A stretch of 64,000 nucleotides of DNA. Origin: Arenicellaceae bacterium. Its GTDB lineage: Bacteria > Pseudomonadota > Gammaproteobacteria > Arenicellales > Arenicellaceae. Below the pieces are notes generated by a model. That model did not search any database and was not told where the DNA came from. It worked only from the letters and a program-made list of their open reading frames with translations. Shown here piece by piece: positions 1 to 11,721 of the stretch. Position numbers and translations under genes: made by a program. The number at the start of each line of letters is the position of its first letter. The first letter of the stretch is position 1. Where the stretch lies: the NCBI GenBank assembly GCA_029246505.1, contig JAQWNC010000016.1:1-64000 (forward strand), read 5' to 3'.

Positions 1-1
1 A

Positions 2-814
2 CCTGCGGTATTATTAGGGTTCGAAAGAGCTAATGTTGATTTACTTTTGTTTGTTGTGCTGTGTTTTGCTGGAGTGATTGCAGCGAATTTCCGTATTCTT
101 GTTAATCAACTTATTGCAAGCTTTGTGATCGCCTGCGCCACGATTCTAAAGATATACCCATTATTCTCTTTTTTTGCATTATTGATTAGACAGACCAATA
201 TCACATTTATGTTATGGATAATAATTCTATTCTTTTCGATGATCTCCGTCTGGTATTACACCCACCCTCTGGAGCTCGGTTACATATTTGGGGCAAACCC
301 AGTTCCACATGACAGTTTAGTTTTTGGGGGTGGGAAATTATTTTATCTATTATTCAATAGCAAGGAATATAACGTAGCGCTTACATTGGCAACTATTACC
401 TCGGTTCTGGTAGGATATTTTATATCCCGTAATATTTCTAATCTCGGAGATATCGGAAATCGGGATATAAACCTTTATTTAATAGGTGTATCGATACTGG
501 CGGGCGCATTTTATTTCACCACTAATTACGATTATCGTTGTATCTTTTTAGTAATGTGCCTTCCAGCACTATTAAAGATGCGAGTCTTACCAAGTGTGAA
601 TGAGCGTACCCGTTTAATTACTAATAGTTCAATAATATTAGTAGTTTATGTTGCTTGGGCTGAGTTTCCGCTGATATCGGGACATATAGTAACCGAGTAC
701 ATTGAACAAATTATTTCGTGGGTATTGCTTACGAGTATAGTTTCTATTGGGATTGCGATGCTAAGGCAAGACAAACTGTCGGTTCTCACAAAATTCCGAT
801 CGAATCTTTATTGA
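2..814 (+). CDS. GT87/DUF2029-like integral membrane protein, 5'-truncated by window edge
   Basis: The frame is open from base 2 with no stop, so the true start lies outside the window; the TTG at 47 is not needed. The visible part is about 270 residues of mostly hydrophobic segments separated by short polar loops. Its first residues contain GFERANVDLLLF, which resembles the E-R-x-N-x-D signature of the GT87/DUF2029 family of polyprenyl-phosphate-dependent mannosyltransferase-like proteins. By family, the role would be glycosyl transfer on the outer face of the inner membrane. The substrate cannot be told from sequence. There are no partner genes downstream; the next gene has different base composition. 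Family call is moderate; membrane protein is certain. Confidence 0.55.
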   Translation, partial: PAVLLGFERANVDLLLFVVLCFAGVIAANFRILVNQLIASFVIACATILKIYPLFSFFALLIRQTNITFMLWIIILFFSMISVWYYTHPLELGYIFGANPVPHDSLVFGGGKLFYLLFNSKEYNVALTLATITSVLVGYFISRNISNLGDIGNRDINLYLIGVSILAGAFYFTTNYDYRCIFLVMCLPALLKMRVLPSVNERTRLITNSSIILVVYVAWAEFPLISGHIVTEYIEQIISWVLLTSIVSIGIAMLRQDKLSVLTKFRSNLY

Positions 815-1095
815 TGAAATTGAGTTTTATTTCGAAGGGATGGGGAGTCCAAACGAAGATCTAGGGTTTGTTGAGCTAGATGAGTGCATTGAACCACGAC
901 AAATGAACGCTATAACCTGGCTTTCCCAAGTGTTGGATCAATCAATTTTCTATTCGTTCTATAAACCATTTAATTATTGTTACTGACTGTTGGAGTTTAC
1001 GTGTAATATTAATTATATAGAATATACGCATTCTTCAATACAGATAAAGAAACTTCGTCCGACTAGCGGAAAACAATAATCAAGGAGCTAGAAAT

Positions 1096-1959
1096 ATGGT
1101 CAAACTAGCAGACGGTGACATCAAGACGCGCGAAGTTCTGGACTGGAAGGGGCTGCACGTCTTCCATTTCCCCTTTTCATCCTGTTCTCAGAAGCTGCGC
1201 ATCTTCCTCGCCTTGAAAGGTGTCGAGTGGGACTCGCACCTGATCGACCTGATGGGCAATGAAAATTTACAGGAATACTTCCTCGGTATCAATCCGCGCG
1301 GTCTTCTGCCGGTACTGGTCCATGACGGTGATGTGTATATCGAAAGCAACGATATCCTGACCTATCTGGAAAGCGTCTACTCGGAACCGCGCTTGATTCC
1401 CGAAGGGTCGGAGAACGAGGTTGCTAAGCTGCTAAAGCACGAGGACGAGCTGCATCTCGACCTCCGCGCGCTGAGCTTCCGCTTCGTGTTCAATCCGCCC
1501 CATGCGCCGAAATCTGCCGAAGACCTTGAAGTCTATGCGAATACAGGTTCCGGGACTGTGAATGGCCAGAAAGACGGCCGGGTCGGAGTCGAGATCGATT
1601 TCTGGGAAACTATCGCATCCGAAGGCATCACCGATGAGGTTGTACAGGCAGCCGCCGCGAAGTTCCGTAAGATTTTTGGCGAGCTGGACGGTCGACTTGC
1701 CGATCAGACCTACCTACTGGGCGATAAGATGAGCGTTCTGGATATCGCATGGTTTATTTACGCGAACCGCCTGGCTTTGGCGGGCTATCCGATTGCAAAA
1801 CTGCATCCGAATCTCGGCGCCTGGTATGTCCAGATTGAAGAGATGCCGGCAATAAAGAAAGAGATCACGCTGCCGCCGTCAGTTAAGAAAAAGTTCGACG
1901 CGACCCGTGCACAGCACATCGCAGACGGCACGAACCTTGAGGTTGTTGCCGGCCTTTGA
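1096..1959 (+). CDS. glutathione S-transferase family protein, compositionally foreign
   Basis: The 287-residue protein has an N-terminal thioredoxin-fold GST domain (about residues 18-100, with SSCSQKLRIFLALKGVEW and the cis-Pro region GLLPVL followed by ESNDI, the usual glutathione-contact E-S pair). An all-helical C-terminal domain spans about 110-270, with an insertion near 150-175. It should bind glutathione in the cytosol; the substrate is unknown, and beta-etherase-like or detoxifying GSTs are both possible. AAGGAGCT lies 7 bases before the ATG. Base use differs from the neighbours: 1681-1740 counts 34 G+C of 60, with many CTG, CGC and GAC codons. It stands alone, next to tRNA-Asn, which suggests acquisition by transfer. 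Confidence 0.85.
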   Translation: MVKLADGDIKTREVLDWKGLHVFHFPFSSCSQKLRIFLALKGVEWDSHLIDLMGNENLQEYFLGINPRGLLPVLVHDGDVYIESNDILTYLESVYSEPRLIPEGSENEVAKLLKHEDELHLDLRALSFRFVFNPPHAPKSAEDLEVYANTGSGTVNGQKDGRVGVEIDFWETIASEGITDEVVQAAAAKFRKIFGELDGRLADQTYLLGDKMSVLDIAWFIYANRLALAGYPIAKLHPNLGAWYVQIEEMPAIKKEITLPPSVKKKFDATRAQHIADGTNLEVVAGL

Positions 1960-1996
1960 ACGGATCCGACGACGTCAGCTTAATGAAAGTTTCCAT

Positions 1997-2020
1997 GGTT
2001 CCGGCCGAGAGGTCGGAGCC
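1997..2020. other. 10-bp GC-rich hairpin after the GST gene
   Basis: GGTTCCGGCC, loop GAGA, GGTCGGAGCC forms a 10-pair stem with two wobbles. No run of T follows, so it is not a standard intrinsic terminator, though it could protect the 3' end of the GST transcript. Its GC content matches the GST gene, so it probably came in with it. Confidence 0.4.
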
Positions 2021-2193
2021 ATCGTCTAGCGGACGGTCTTTCTGTTCAGGTCGATAACCTTTTCGGCGATCTACCTTTTAACGAACTGTAAGCAGCAAAG
2101 GGTACTGATTAGGTCGAATTATTACCTTGTTTATGATCATCGCGCTATGCATGCGATTATTGGTGCTTTATGGCATCCTTGAAAACTACAAAT

Positions 2194-2269
2194 TGGCTCC
2201 CCAGGACGGACTCGAACCGCCGACAAGGTGATTAACAGTCACCTGCTCTACCAACTGAGCTACTGGGGA
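2194..2269 (-). tRNA. tRNA-Asn (GUU)
   Basis: The minus strand gives a 76-nt cloverleaf. Acceptor TCCCCAG pairs with CTGGGGA, the discriminator is G and CCA is encoded. The D-arm is AGCTCAGTTGGTAGAGC, the anticodon loop CTGTTAA has anticodon GTT, and the T-arm contains GGTTCGAGTCC. It lies between the foreign-looking GST gene and a decayed pseudopilin gene. No second copy of its 3' end is obvious nearby, so no attachment site is claimed. Confidence 0.97.
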
Positions 2270-2287
2270 TCAAAAGCAGCGCGAATC

Positions 2288-2892
2288 CTACTTTTTCGCG
2301 TGGGTTAGGTCAAGCGCCGGCGGCGTGAATTTTGCATGCTTTTGGCAGTTGTTTTGCGATATACGGGTTCGGCATTTATACAGCAAAATAATTTTGCGAT
2401 TTATTGTAGTGCTAGCGCTGCTGTCTAAGCAGAAATAGAAGCCGAGGTTTCTACTACTTCCGTCATAGTGAAAACGTAATCTTCCCGACTGGTTTATGGT
2501 TAACAAGAATGGCCTATCGGGTCCGTAGTGCTGGCGGAGTAGGGCGTCTTCATTATCAAATGTCCGGCTATTATTCATATCTGAAAAGATTAGCCATCCA
2601 TCAGGCCAGTCATCCCATCGGCCGGTTGAAGATCGAGTATTGATCTGAACTGATGGCCTGACATACGTAAGTATCCAGATTTTGATTAACCGATTGAGCT
2701 CTGGCGAACCCTAGGCTGGCTAGTAGTTTATCTGTTTACTGAGACATGTGATGGCGATCGATCATACCGGCAAAGGTAGGAGTTGATAATCCTAGCATAA
2801 TGACAAGTATTGAAATACTAAGGATTAACTCTACTAGGCTGGAACTTTTGTTGGTTGGTGAGGCAGGTTTTTTTAATAGCTGTTTTGAACAT
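2288..2892 (-). pseudogene. decayed type IV pseudopilin gene (FimT/GspH family)
   Basis: Read on the minus strand, three pieces in different frames line up as one pseudopilin. Piece 1 (start near 2892) has a basic leader, then SSLVELILSISILVIMLGLS and TPTF. Glu5 and Pro22 counted from the class III cleavage site fall exactly where type IV pilins have them. It ends at TAA 2736-2738. Piece 2 continues in frame past that stop with KLLASLGFARAQSVNQN, the usual region after the helix. Piece 3 is in another frame and covers 2288-2578 plus about 15 upstream codons: WPDGWLIFSDMNNS, LTINQSGRLRFHYDG and FYFCLD, as in the GspH beta domain. Lesions: a frameshift at an A7 run before the signal, an in-frame stop, and a second frameshift. 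FimT initiates type IV pili; this copy should be dead. Confidence 0.75.
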
Positions 2893-3149
2893 ACCCTGAA
2901 GGTGAGAAAATTTGAAAGAAAGTGTGGAGTCTGGCGCTATTACTACAACAATAGACGCCATACCTATGTATAGGTATGAAATTTGTTTCGGCATGATTCC
3001 CTCCGTGGAAGTTCCGATTGAATATAAATTTTATTGCATGGTCTAATCACGGTCTTTACATACTTGTCCCTGACCGGAAATAAAGCGTAACTTATTTCTG
3101 TTGCACAGTACAATAGCCGGTTGCCATTTTTGTATATTTTATATGAGCA
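2893..3149. other. intergenic stretch upstream of uvrB
   Basis: A minus-strand GGAGGGAATC followed by ATG at 2994 opens a 58-codon frame overlapping the start of the pseudopilin remnant. It may be the old translation start of that gene. The plus side must hold the uvrB promoter, but I see no convincing -35/-10 pair and no CTG-N10-CAG SOS box. Confidence 0.3.
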
Positions 3150-5168
3150 ATGACTCGCAGCTTTAAACTTTATAAAGAATTTGAATCAGCGGGCGATCAG
3201 CCTCAGGCAATAGCTGCGTTGATAGATGGACTGAACAACGGTGAGGCCTGGCAAACCCTGCTAGGGGTAACCGGCTCTGGTAAAACCTTCACTGTGGCGA
3301 ATGTTATTCAAGCGGTGCAGCGCCCGACGATTGTGTTGGCACCGAATAAAACACTAGCCGCCCAGCTATATGCAGAGTTTCGAGATTACTTCCCTGAAAA
3401 TGCGGTTGAGTATTTTGTGTCGTATTACGATTACTATCAACCAGAAGCTTACGTGCCATCCTCGGATACTTTCATTGAAAAAGATGCATCTGTAAACGAA
3501 CAGATTGAGCAAATGAGACTTTCCGCGACTAAGTCTCTGCTCGAGCGTCAGGACGTGATTATCGTTGCTACGGTGTCCGCTATCTATGGCCTTGGTGACC
3601 CGACCACCTATCATGAGATGATCTTGCACCTAAGCGTAGGTGATGTTACAGATCAGCGAGCGATTTTGCAGCGCCTATCGGAATTACAGTACACCCGCAA
3701 TGATATCGAATTACAGCGCGCGAACTTTCGAGTGCGTGGCGATGTGATTGATGTGTTTCCTGCGGAAGAAGCGAGCTCTGCCATTCGAATTGAATTGTTT
3801 GGTGATGATGTCGAGGCAATCTCGTGTTTCGACCCACTAACCGGTGAGGTAGTCGAGTCGCTTAAGCGGATCACGATTTATCCGAAATCACATTACGTTA
3901 CTCCCAAGTCTACAGTGGTCGCTGCGGTTGAAAAGATTCGGGATGAATTGAAGGACCGATTGGAAGAACTTCGTGATATGGGCAAGCTAGTCGAGGCTCA
4001 GCGTCTGGAACAGCGTGCGCGCTATGATATGGAAATGATGCAGGAGTTAGGGTATTGCCAGGGTATTGAGAACTATTCCCGTTATTTGTCTGGCCGTGAA
4101 GCAGGGCAGTCGCCTCCAACATTAATTGACTATATGCCTCCAAATTCACTGATGATTCTGGATGAGAGCCACATTATGATTCCTCAGCTTGGGGCGATGT
4201 ATAAGGGCGATCGTTCACGAAAAATGACTTTGGTTGAGTTTGGTTTTCGCTTGCCGTCGGCGCTGGATAATCGACCGCTCCGATTTGACGAATTCGAAAA
4301 GCTCATGCCGCAAACGATATTTGTGTCAGCTACGCCGAGCGCTTACGAGCTCGAGCATGCACCGAATACGATAGATCAGGTTGTTCGTCCGACCGGTTTG
4401 CTAGATCCGCAATTGGAAGTGCGCCCAGTAGCCACTCAGGTCGATGATTTGCTTTCTGAAATTAATATTAGAGTTGCAAAAGACGAACGTGTACTGGTCA
4501 CAACGTTGACTAAACGCATGTCAGAAGATTTAGCCGACTATTTAACTGAGCATGGCGTAAAAGTACGCTATTTACATTCAGATATTGAAACGGTCGAACG
4601 AGTCGAAATAATTCGCGACCTTCGATTGGGTGTGTTTGATGTGTTGGTCGGAATTAATTTATTGCGTGAGGGGTTGGATATGCCAGAGGTGTCTTTGGTA
4701 GCGATTCTGGATGCTGACAAAGAGGGCTTCTTACGTTCAGCCCGCTCACTTATACAGACAGTGGGTCGTGCAGCGAGAAATTTGAATGGTCGCGCAATTT
4801 TGTATGGCGATAGAATTACCAAGGCGATGCAGGCTACGCTTGATGAAACAAATCGTCGTCGAATTAAACAACATGCGCATAATGAGTTGCACGGTATAAC
4901 CCCGAAAGGTATAAAAAAAGCGGTCAGGGATATTATTGATGGAGTTGCTGGCCGCCAAATGCCAAATAAAAAGTCAGCTAAGAAAAATAGATATGGTAAG
5001 CCGGCAGAGGTATTTAGTAGCCCGGAAGAATTAGCTAAACGAGTGGTGGAGTTAGAGGCAGATATGTATAAGCACGCCGAAAACCTGGAGTTTGAGGCAG
5101 CAGCCAGAAGTCGGGATAAGATTGAGGAGCTGAGAGCTGATTATTATGGTCATACAGGTAACAACTAA
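3150..5168 (+). CDS. uvrB: excinuclease ABC subunit B
   Basis: This is the damage-verifying helicase of nucleotide excision repair; it is loaded by UvrA and recruits UvrC. The 672 residues match the family length. The Walker A motif GVTGSGKT is at 39-46. The beta-hairpin region with [18 protein letters not shown] is near 93-112, DESH is at 338-341, and helicase motif VI (QTVGRAARN) is near 540. A C-terminal UVR domain (about 627-663, [16 protein letters not shown]) is the UvrC/UvrA contact. The ATG at 3150 gives the family N-terminus ([17 protein letters not shown]) but has a weak ribosome-binding site. It stands alone, followed by tRNA-Val. No LexA box was found by eye. Confidence 0.98.
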   Translation: MTRSFKLYKEFESAGDQPQAIAALIDGLNNGEAWQTLLGVTGSGKTFTVANVIQAVQRPTIVLAPNKTLAAQLYAEFRDYFPENAVEYFVSYYDYYQPEAYVPSSDTFIEKDASVNEQIEQMRLSATKSLLERQDVIIVATVSAIYGLGDPTTYHEMILHLSVGDVTDQRAILQRLSELQYTRNDIELQRANFRVRGDVIDVFPAEEASSAIRIELFGDDVEAISCFDPLTGEVVESLKRITIYPKSHYVTPKSTVVAAVEKIRDELKDRLEELRDMGKLVEAQRLEQRARYDMEMMQELGYCQGIENYSRYLSGREAGQSPPTLIDYMPPNSLMILDESHIMIPQLGAMYKGDRSRKMTLVEFGFRLPSALDNRPLRFDEFEKLMPQTIFVSATPSAYELEHAPNTIDQVVRPTGLLDPQLEVRPVATQVDDLLSEINIRVAKDERVLVTTLTKRMSEDLADYLTEHGVKVRYLHSDIETVERVEIIRDLRLGVFDVLVGINLLREGLDMPEVSLVAILDADKEGFLRSARSLIQTVGRAARNLNGRAILYGDRITKAMQATLDETNRRRIKQHAHNELHGITPKGIKKAVRDIIDGVAGRQMPNKKSAKKNRYGKPAEVFSSPEELAKRVVELEADMYKHAENLEFEAAARSRDKIEELRADYYGHTGNN

Positions 5169-5265
5169 TATATTAAAAATATCGGTACCGCGATTAGGCA
5201 TAAATTAAGCTGGTTTAGGGTTTGCGATAATCCCGCTTTATGATAATGTTCGCGCCGTTTTCTGG

Positions 5266-5342
5266 AGGCGCGTAGCTCAGCTGGTTAGAGCACTACCTTG
5301 ACATGGTAGGGGTCGGTGGTTCGAGTCCACTCGTGCCTACCA
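5266..5342 (+). tRNA. tRNA-Val (GAC)
   Basis: A 77-nt cloverleaf. Acceptor AGGCGCG pairs with CGTGCCT (one G-T pair), the discriminator is A and CCA is encoded. The D-arm is AGCTCAGCTGGTTAGAGC, the anticodon loop CTTGACA carries GAC, and the T-arm has GGTTCGAGTCC. It sits between uvrB and the infC leader with no terminator visible after it. Confidence 0.97.
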
Positions 5343-5465
5343 TTTCGCCGTTCTCAGAGTGCGTTTAATGGGATAATACTGGTTTGCTTGGATCGCATAT
5401 TTAACCTTCTTTAATGATGGCGAAATATAGATTAAAAACGAGCTTGGGGAATTTTGTTTAAGCGC

Positions 5466-5494
5466 TTGTTATATGAGGCATTCCGCATTAAAAT
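5466..5494 (+). promoter_or_regulatory. candidate sigma-70 promoter for the infC operon
   Basis: TTGTTA (5466-5471), a 17-base spacer and TAAAAT (5489-5494) form a good match to consensus. It would start RNA near 5501, leaving a leader of about 85 nt before infC. thrS, which usually precedes infC, is absent here, so a local promoter is expected. Confidence 0.45.
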
Positions 5495-5587
5495 CCGCCG
5501 CCTTATCGCATTGCGTAATTAGGTGGTCTTTTTGGCTGCTGAGCGTAATGGATTCGGAAAATTTAATTAAACGCGAGGGCACTAGCT

Positions 5588-6106
5588 ATAGCAGCAAGTA
5601 AGAAGGTACGTGTTAATGGTAGCATCACAGCCCCAGAGCTTCGAGTAATCGGAGCTGATGGAGAGCAAGTCGGAGTGATATCGTTGGCAGATGCGATGCA
5701 GGCAGCCGAAGACGCTAACCTGGATCTTGTAGAAATTTCACCTAATGTAAAACCTCCGGTTGCGAGGGTGATGGATTATGGTAAGCATCTGTACCAAGAC
5801 AGTAAACAAAAGGCTGCCGCGCGAAAGAAACAGAAGATTATCCACGTAAAAGAAATCAAATTTCGACCCGGTACTGATGTTGGTGATTATGATATCAAGT
5901 TACGTAAGCTGAAAGAGTTTCTTGAAAATGGGGATAAAACCAAAGTAACTTTGCGATTTCGGGGTCGAGAGTTGGCGCATAAAGAGCTGGGTACAGAGCT
6001 ATTAAAGCGCGTAGAAAAAGATTTAAAGGAGTATGGCTCGGTTGAGCAATTCCCTAAGTTTGAAGGTCGCCAAATGGTTATGGTGCTGGCGCCTAAAAAG
6101 AGTTAG
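5588..6106 (+). CDS. infC: translation initiation factor IF-3, probable AUA start
   Basis: IF3 binds the 30S subunit, prevents premature 50S joining and checks start codons. From 5588 the protein has 172 residues, the family length. The N-domain includes [19 protein letters not shown] and [20 protein letters not shown]; the C-domain includes [20 protein letters not shown] and [14 protein letters not shown]. The first GTG (5675) would cut off the first part of the N-domain. Upstream the frame stays open to a stop at 5564-5566 with no ATG, GTG or TTG. ATA at 5588 has GAGGG (5575-5579) eight bases before it. Known infC genes use AUU, so that IF3 discriminates against its own mRNA; AUA would serve the same control. 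Confidence 0.9.
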   Translation: MAASKKVRVNGSITAPELRVIGADGEQVGVISLADAMQAAEDANLDLVEISPNVKPPVARVMDYGKHLYQDSKQKAAARKKQKIIHVKEIKFRPGTDVGDYDIKLRKLKEFLENGDKTKVTLRFRGRELAHKELGTELLKRVEKDLKEYGSVEQFPKFEGRQMVMVLAPKKS

Positions 6107-6165
6107 CAAGGATTGTTTAATAGTAAAGAGTAAGTATTTAGATTTAGAGAGAATTCGAGGGCACT

Positions 6166-6363
6166 ATGCCGAAGATGAAAACATGTTCAGGTGCTGCAAA
6201 GCGCTTTAAAAAGACGGGTAGTGGTAAATTCAAGCGATCACAATCGCATTTGAATCATATACTCACTAAAAAATCGCCTAAGCGCAAGCGTCAATTGCGC
6301 GCTGGCTTAATGACAGAACCGGCTGATGCTCGCTTAATTGCGCGCATGCTGCCGTATAGTTAG
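6166..6363 (+). CDS. rpmI: 50S ribosomal protein L35
   Basis: A 65-residue very basic protein of the large subunit, with the family N-terminus [20 protein letters not shown] and KRKRQLR near the middle. The length is typical. It follows infC by 59 bases and precedes rplT by 9, the normal infC-rpmI-rplT order. In relatives this cluster is repressed by L20 binding to the leader mRNA; no such structure was identified here by eye. GAGGGCAC stands before the ATG. Confidence 0.97.
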   Translation: MPKMKTCSGAAKRFKKTGSGKFKRSQSHLNHILTKKSPKRKRQLRAGLMTEPADARLIARMLPYS

Positions 6364-6372
6364 GAGTTAGTA

Positions 6373-6732
6373 ATGCCTAGAGTAAAGCGCGGCGTAACGG
6401 CCAGGGCGCGTCATAAAAAAGTAATCGCGCAAGCCAAGGGTTATCGTGGTCGCAGAAAAAATGTTTTTCGAGTAGCGAATCAAGCCGTTTGGCGTGCAGG
6501 CCAATATGCATATCGTGATCGTCGTCAGCGTAAACGACAATTTCGTGCTCTGTGGATCGTGCGCATTAATGCAGCGGCCCGAGAATGTGGCTTATCGTAT
6601 AGCCGATTAATTAATGGCTTATTAAAGGCTGAGATTGATTTGGATCGTAAAGTGTTGGCCGAATTGGCAGTTAATGACAAAATGGCTTTTGCACAGATTG
6701 CAGACCAGGCTAAACAGGCACTTGCCGCTTAG
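6373..6732 (+). CDS. rplT: 50S ribosomal protein L20
   Basis: A 119-residue protein needed early in 50S assembly; it binds 23S rRNA and, in E. coli, its own operon mRNA. The basic N-terminal tail ([20 protein letters not shown]) and the globular C-domain ([20 protein letters not shown]) are complete. TAGGAG lies before the ATG, only a few bases after the rpmI stop, so translation is probably coupled. Confidence 0.97.
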   Translation: MPRVKRGVTARARHKKVIAQAKGYRGRRKNVFRVANQAVWRAGQYAYRDRRQRKRQFRALWIVRINAAARECGLSYSRLINGLLKAEIDLDRKVLAELAVNDKMAFAQIADQAKQALAA

Positions 6733-6859
6733 GTTTGGTCACAGCTTGGTGGCGTAGTTCTATAAGTCTTACCATAGGTCATTGTGGCTAGCGGTGCAGA
6801 TAAAATGTTAAGTTGCTAGAAGCTGATTTGCATTAAACTTTAAGCTTATGCATAGTTTC

Positions 6860-6892
6860 AAAAGGGGAAGGGTTAATACCTTTCCCCTTTTT
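6860..6892 (+). terminator. intrinsic terminator between rplT and pheS
   Basis: AAAAGGGGAAGG pairs with CCTTTCCCCTTTT (one bulged T), followed by more T. It lies 130 bases after rplT and 85 before pheS. In E. coli this gap holds the pheST attenuator with a Phe-rich leader peptide. The only ATG frame running into the hairpin here (6848) has few Phe codons and no Phe cluster, so a plain or partial terminator is the safer call. Confidence 0.75.
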
Positions 6893-6970
6893 ATTTTGTG
6901 TGACCTGCTAAATGTTGTGTACATTAGCGCAATAGAATTTAGAGAAGTGAAAAACCAAGATGATGGGTAA

Positions 6971-10362
<3,392 letters not shown>

Positions 10363-10466
10363 CTATAATGTGGTACTTAATAGAAGGTTGTAACGGTGAT
10401 TGTCAGAAGTTGATCGTTACCGCAAGATAGGATAATTAGAGTAGCAAAAGATAGTAGGGGATTAAT

Positions 10467-10781
10467 ATGGCAGTAACTAAGGCAGAGCTTGCACTAGTAC
10501 TCTACGAAGAGTTGGGGTTTAACAAGCGAGAAGCTAAAGACTTTATCGAAGAGTTTTTCGAAGCTATAAAGTCCTCTTTATCGACTGAACATGCGGTGAA
10601 GTTGTCTGGGTTTGGTAACTTTGGGTTGCGTGAAAAAAACGCTCGTCCTGGCCGAAACCCTAAAACAGGTGAGGAAATTCCGATTTCAGCTCGACGAGTT
10701 GTTACGTTTAAATCGAGCTTAAAGTTAAAAGAGCGAGTGGCTGCGAACACCGAAAAATTGGTAAACCAAGGCGGCCTTTAG
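10467..10781 (+). CDS. ihfA: integration host factor alpha subunit
   Basis: A 104-residue nucleoid protein that pairs with IHF-beta and bends DNA sharply at specific sites. The sequence has the HU/IHF fold: N-terminal helices ([20 protein letters not shown]), then [20 protein letters not shown], where the Pro in [12 protein letters not shown] intercalates into DNA, then RRVVTF. Position after pheT identifies it as alpha, not beta or HU. TAGGGGATT precedes the ATG. It is followed by merR with a 68-base gap, as in many relatives. Confidence 0.96.
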   Translation: MAVTKAELALVLYEELGFNKREAKDFIEEFFEAIKSSLSTEHAVKLSGFGNFGLREKNARPGRNPKTGEEIPISARRVVTFKSSLKLKERVAANTEKLVNQGGL

Positions 10782-10849
10782 TGGGCTGAAATTGTTTTTC
10801 TTGAAAGCGAATTAGCAAACAATTAGAATATTAAAATGTAGGGGATAAC

Positions 10850-11224
10850 ATGTTAGATCATGGAGACAATGCAAATCTTCCACCAATACCGAGTAAGAGG
10901 TATTTTACTATCGGTGAGGTAAGCGACCTATGTGCTGTTAAGCCACACGTATTGCGATATTGGGAGCAAGAATTTAATCAGCTCAATCCCGTAAAGCGAC
11001 GTGGTAATCGTCGTTACTACCAGCGTCATGAAGTGCAGTTAATTAGAAGGATTCGTGGCTTATTATACGTTGAAGGATTTACTATCGGTGGTGCTCGCAA
11101 CCAGCTTGAGCAAGAAGTCTCTGCGACCGGCGCAGTTGCTGCTGCGCCAGGATCTGTGCGTAAAGAAATCATTTCGGATATGATCCGCGAGTTGGACGAT
11201 ATTATTACGTTATTGGACGATTAG
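10850..11224 (+). CDS. MerR-family transcriptional regulator (ihfA-linked)
   Basis: The 124-residue protein has a winged-helix DNA-binding domain at about 18-90 (YFTIGEVSDLCAVKPHVLRY, WEQEFNQLNPVKRRGNRRYY) and a short C-terminal helix. It lacks the long dimer helix plus effector domain of full MerR sensors and has no Cys metal site. This small type is commonly found directly after ihfA in gammaproteobacteria; its targets are not known. GTAGGGGATAAC gives a good ribosome-binding site. Probably co-transcribed with ihfA. Confidence 0.88.
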   Translation: MLDHGDNANLPPIPSKRYFTIGEVSDLCAVKPHVLRYWEQEFNQLNPVKRRGNRRYYQRHEVQLIRRIRGLLYVEGFTIGGARNQLEQEVSATGAVAAAPGSVRKEIISDMIRELDDIITLLDD

Positions 11225-11383
11225 TAGATTCAATAGTTCGGTTTTTAGTAGTTTTAAATTTCCTACACCGTTAGATAGATTTACGGATAGTATTTATTTG
11301 GTGGCATTAGTATTGCAGATTCTGGGAAGTTAGAAGAGATAGTTAAAGTCGACTAAAGCGTGCTTTAGTAATGTACTTTACAG

Positions 11384-11416
11384 AAAAGCACAGAGCTTAG
11401 TTCTGTGCTTTTCTTT
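11384..11416 (+). terminator. intrinsic terminator after merR
   Basis: AAAAGCACAGA, loop GCTTAGT, TCTGTGCTTTT, then CTTTT. An 11-bp perfect stem with T-rich tail, 160 bases after merR and just before tRNA-Pro. It should end the pheST-ihfA-merR transcript. Confidence 0.85.
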
Positions 11417-11424
11417 TGATTGTT

Positions 11425-11501
11425 CGGGGCGTAGCGCAGCCTGGTAGCGCACCGCAATGGGGTTGCGGGGGTCAGAGGTTCAAATCCTCTCGCCCCGACC
11501 A
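11425..11501 (+). tRNA. tRNA-Pro (GGG)
   Basis: A 77-nt cloverleaf. Acceptor CGGGGCG pairs with CGCCCCG, the discriminator is A and CCA is encoded. The D-arm is AGCGCAGCCTGGTAGCGC, anticodon stem CCGCA/TGCGG has loop ATGGGGT with anticodon GGG, and the T-arm is AGAGGTTCAAATCCTCT. A strong inverted repeat begins at its last base. Confidence 0.97.
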
Positions 11502-11543
11502 TTAAACGTAAAAGGCTCGGCTTGCGGGCCTTTTACGTTTAAT
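11501..11543. terminator. 16-bp perfect inverted repeat after tRNA-Pro
   Basis: ATTAAACGTAAAAGGC (11501-11516) and GCCTTTTACGTTTAAT (11528-11543) are exact reverse complements with an 11-base loop. The T-rich right arm makes it a likely bidirectional terminator for the tRNA transcript. Confidence 0.7.
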
Positions 11544-11721
11544 CAGTCTTGAATTAAAAGTAAATGTTTTGATGACTAATTTATTTTTCGTATTTGTATT
11601 TTTGAATAGAAAAATGGATCGTGTTTGTTGATTATTGCTGCATAGCAAAACAAACCTTTCAACCTATCCCTATACGTTTTAAAATTCGCGAAACCGATCT
11701 GGCAGATTCTATTCGTATTAC

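Noticed and set aside
2860-2892. The A7 run as a programmed frameshift site in the pseudopilin gene
   Set aside because: An in-frame stop and a second frameshift downstream would still destroy the protein.
2800-2973. A 57-codon plus-strand open frame upstream of uvrB
   Set aside because: It is the antisense shadow of the FimT/GspH remnant, which explains the sequence much better.
6848-6900. pheST attenuator with Phe leader peptide
   Set aside because: The hairpin is real, but the only ATG frame into it has no cluster of Phe codons.
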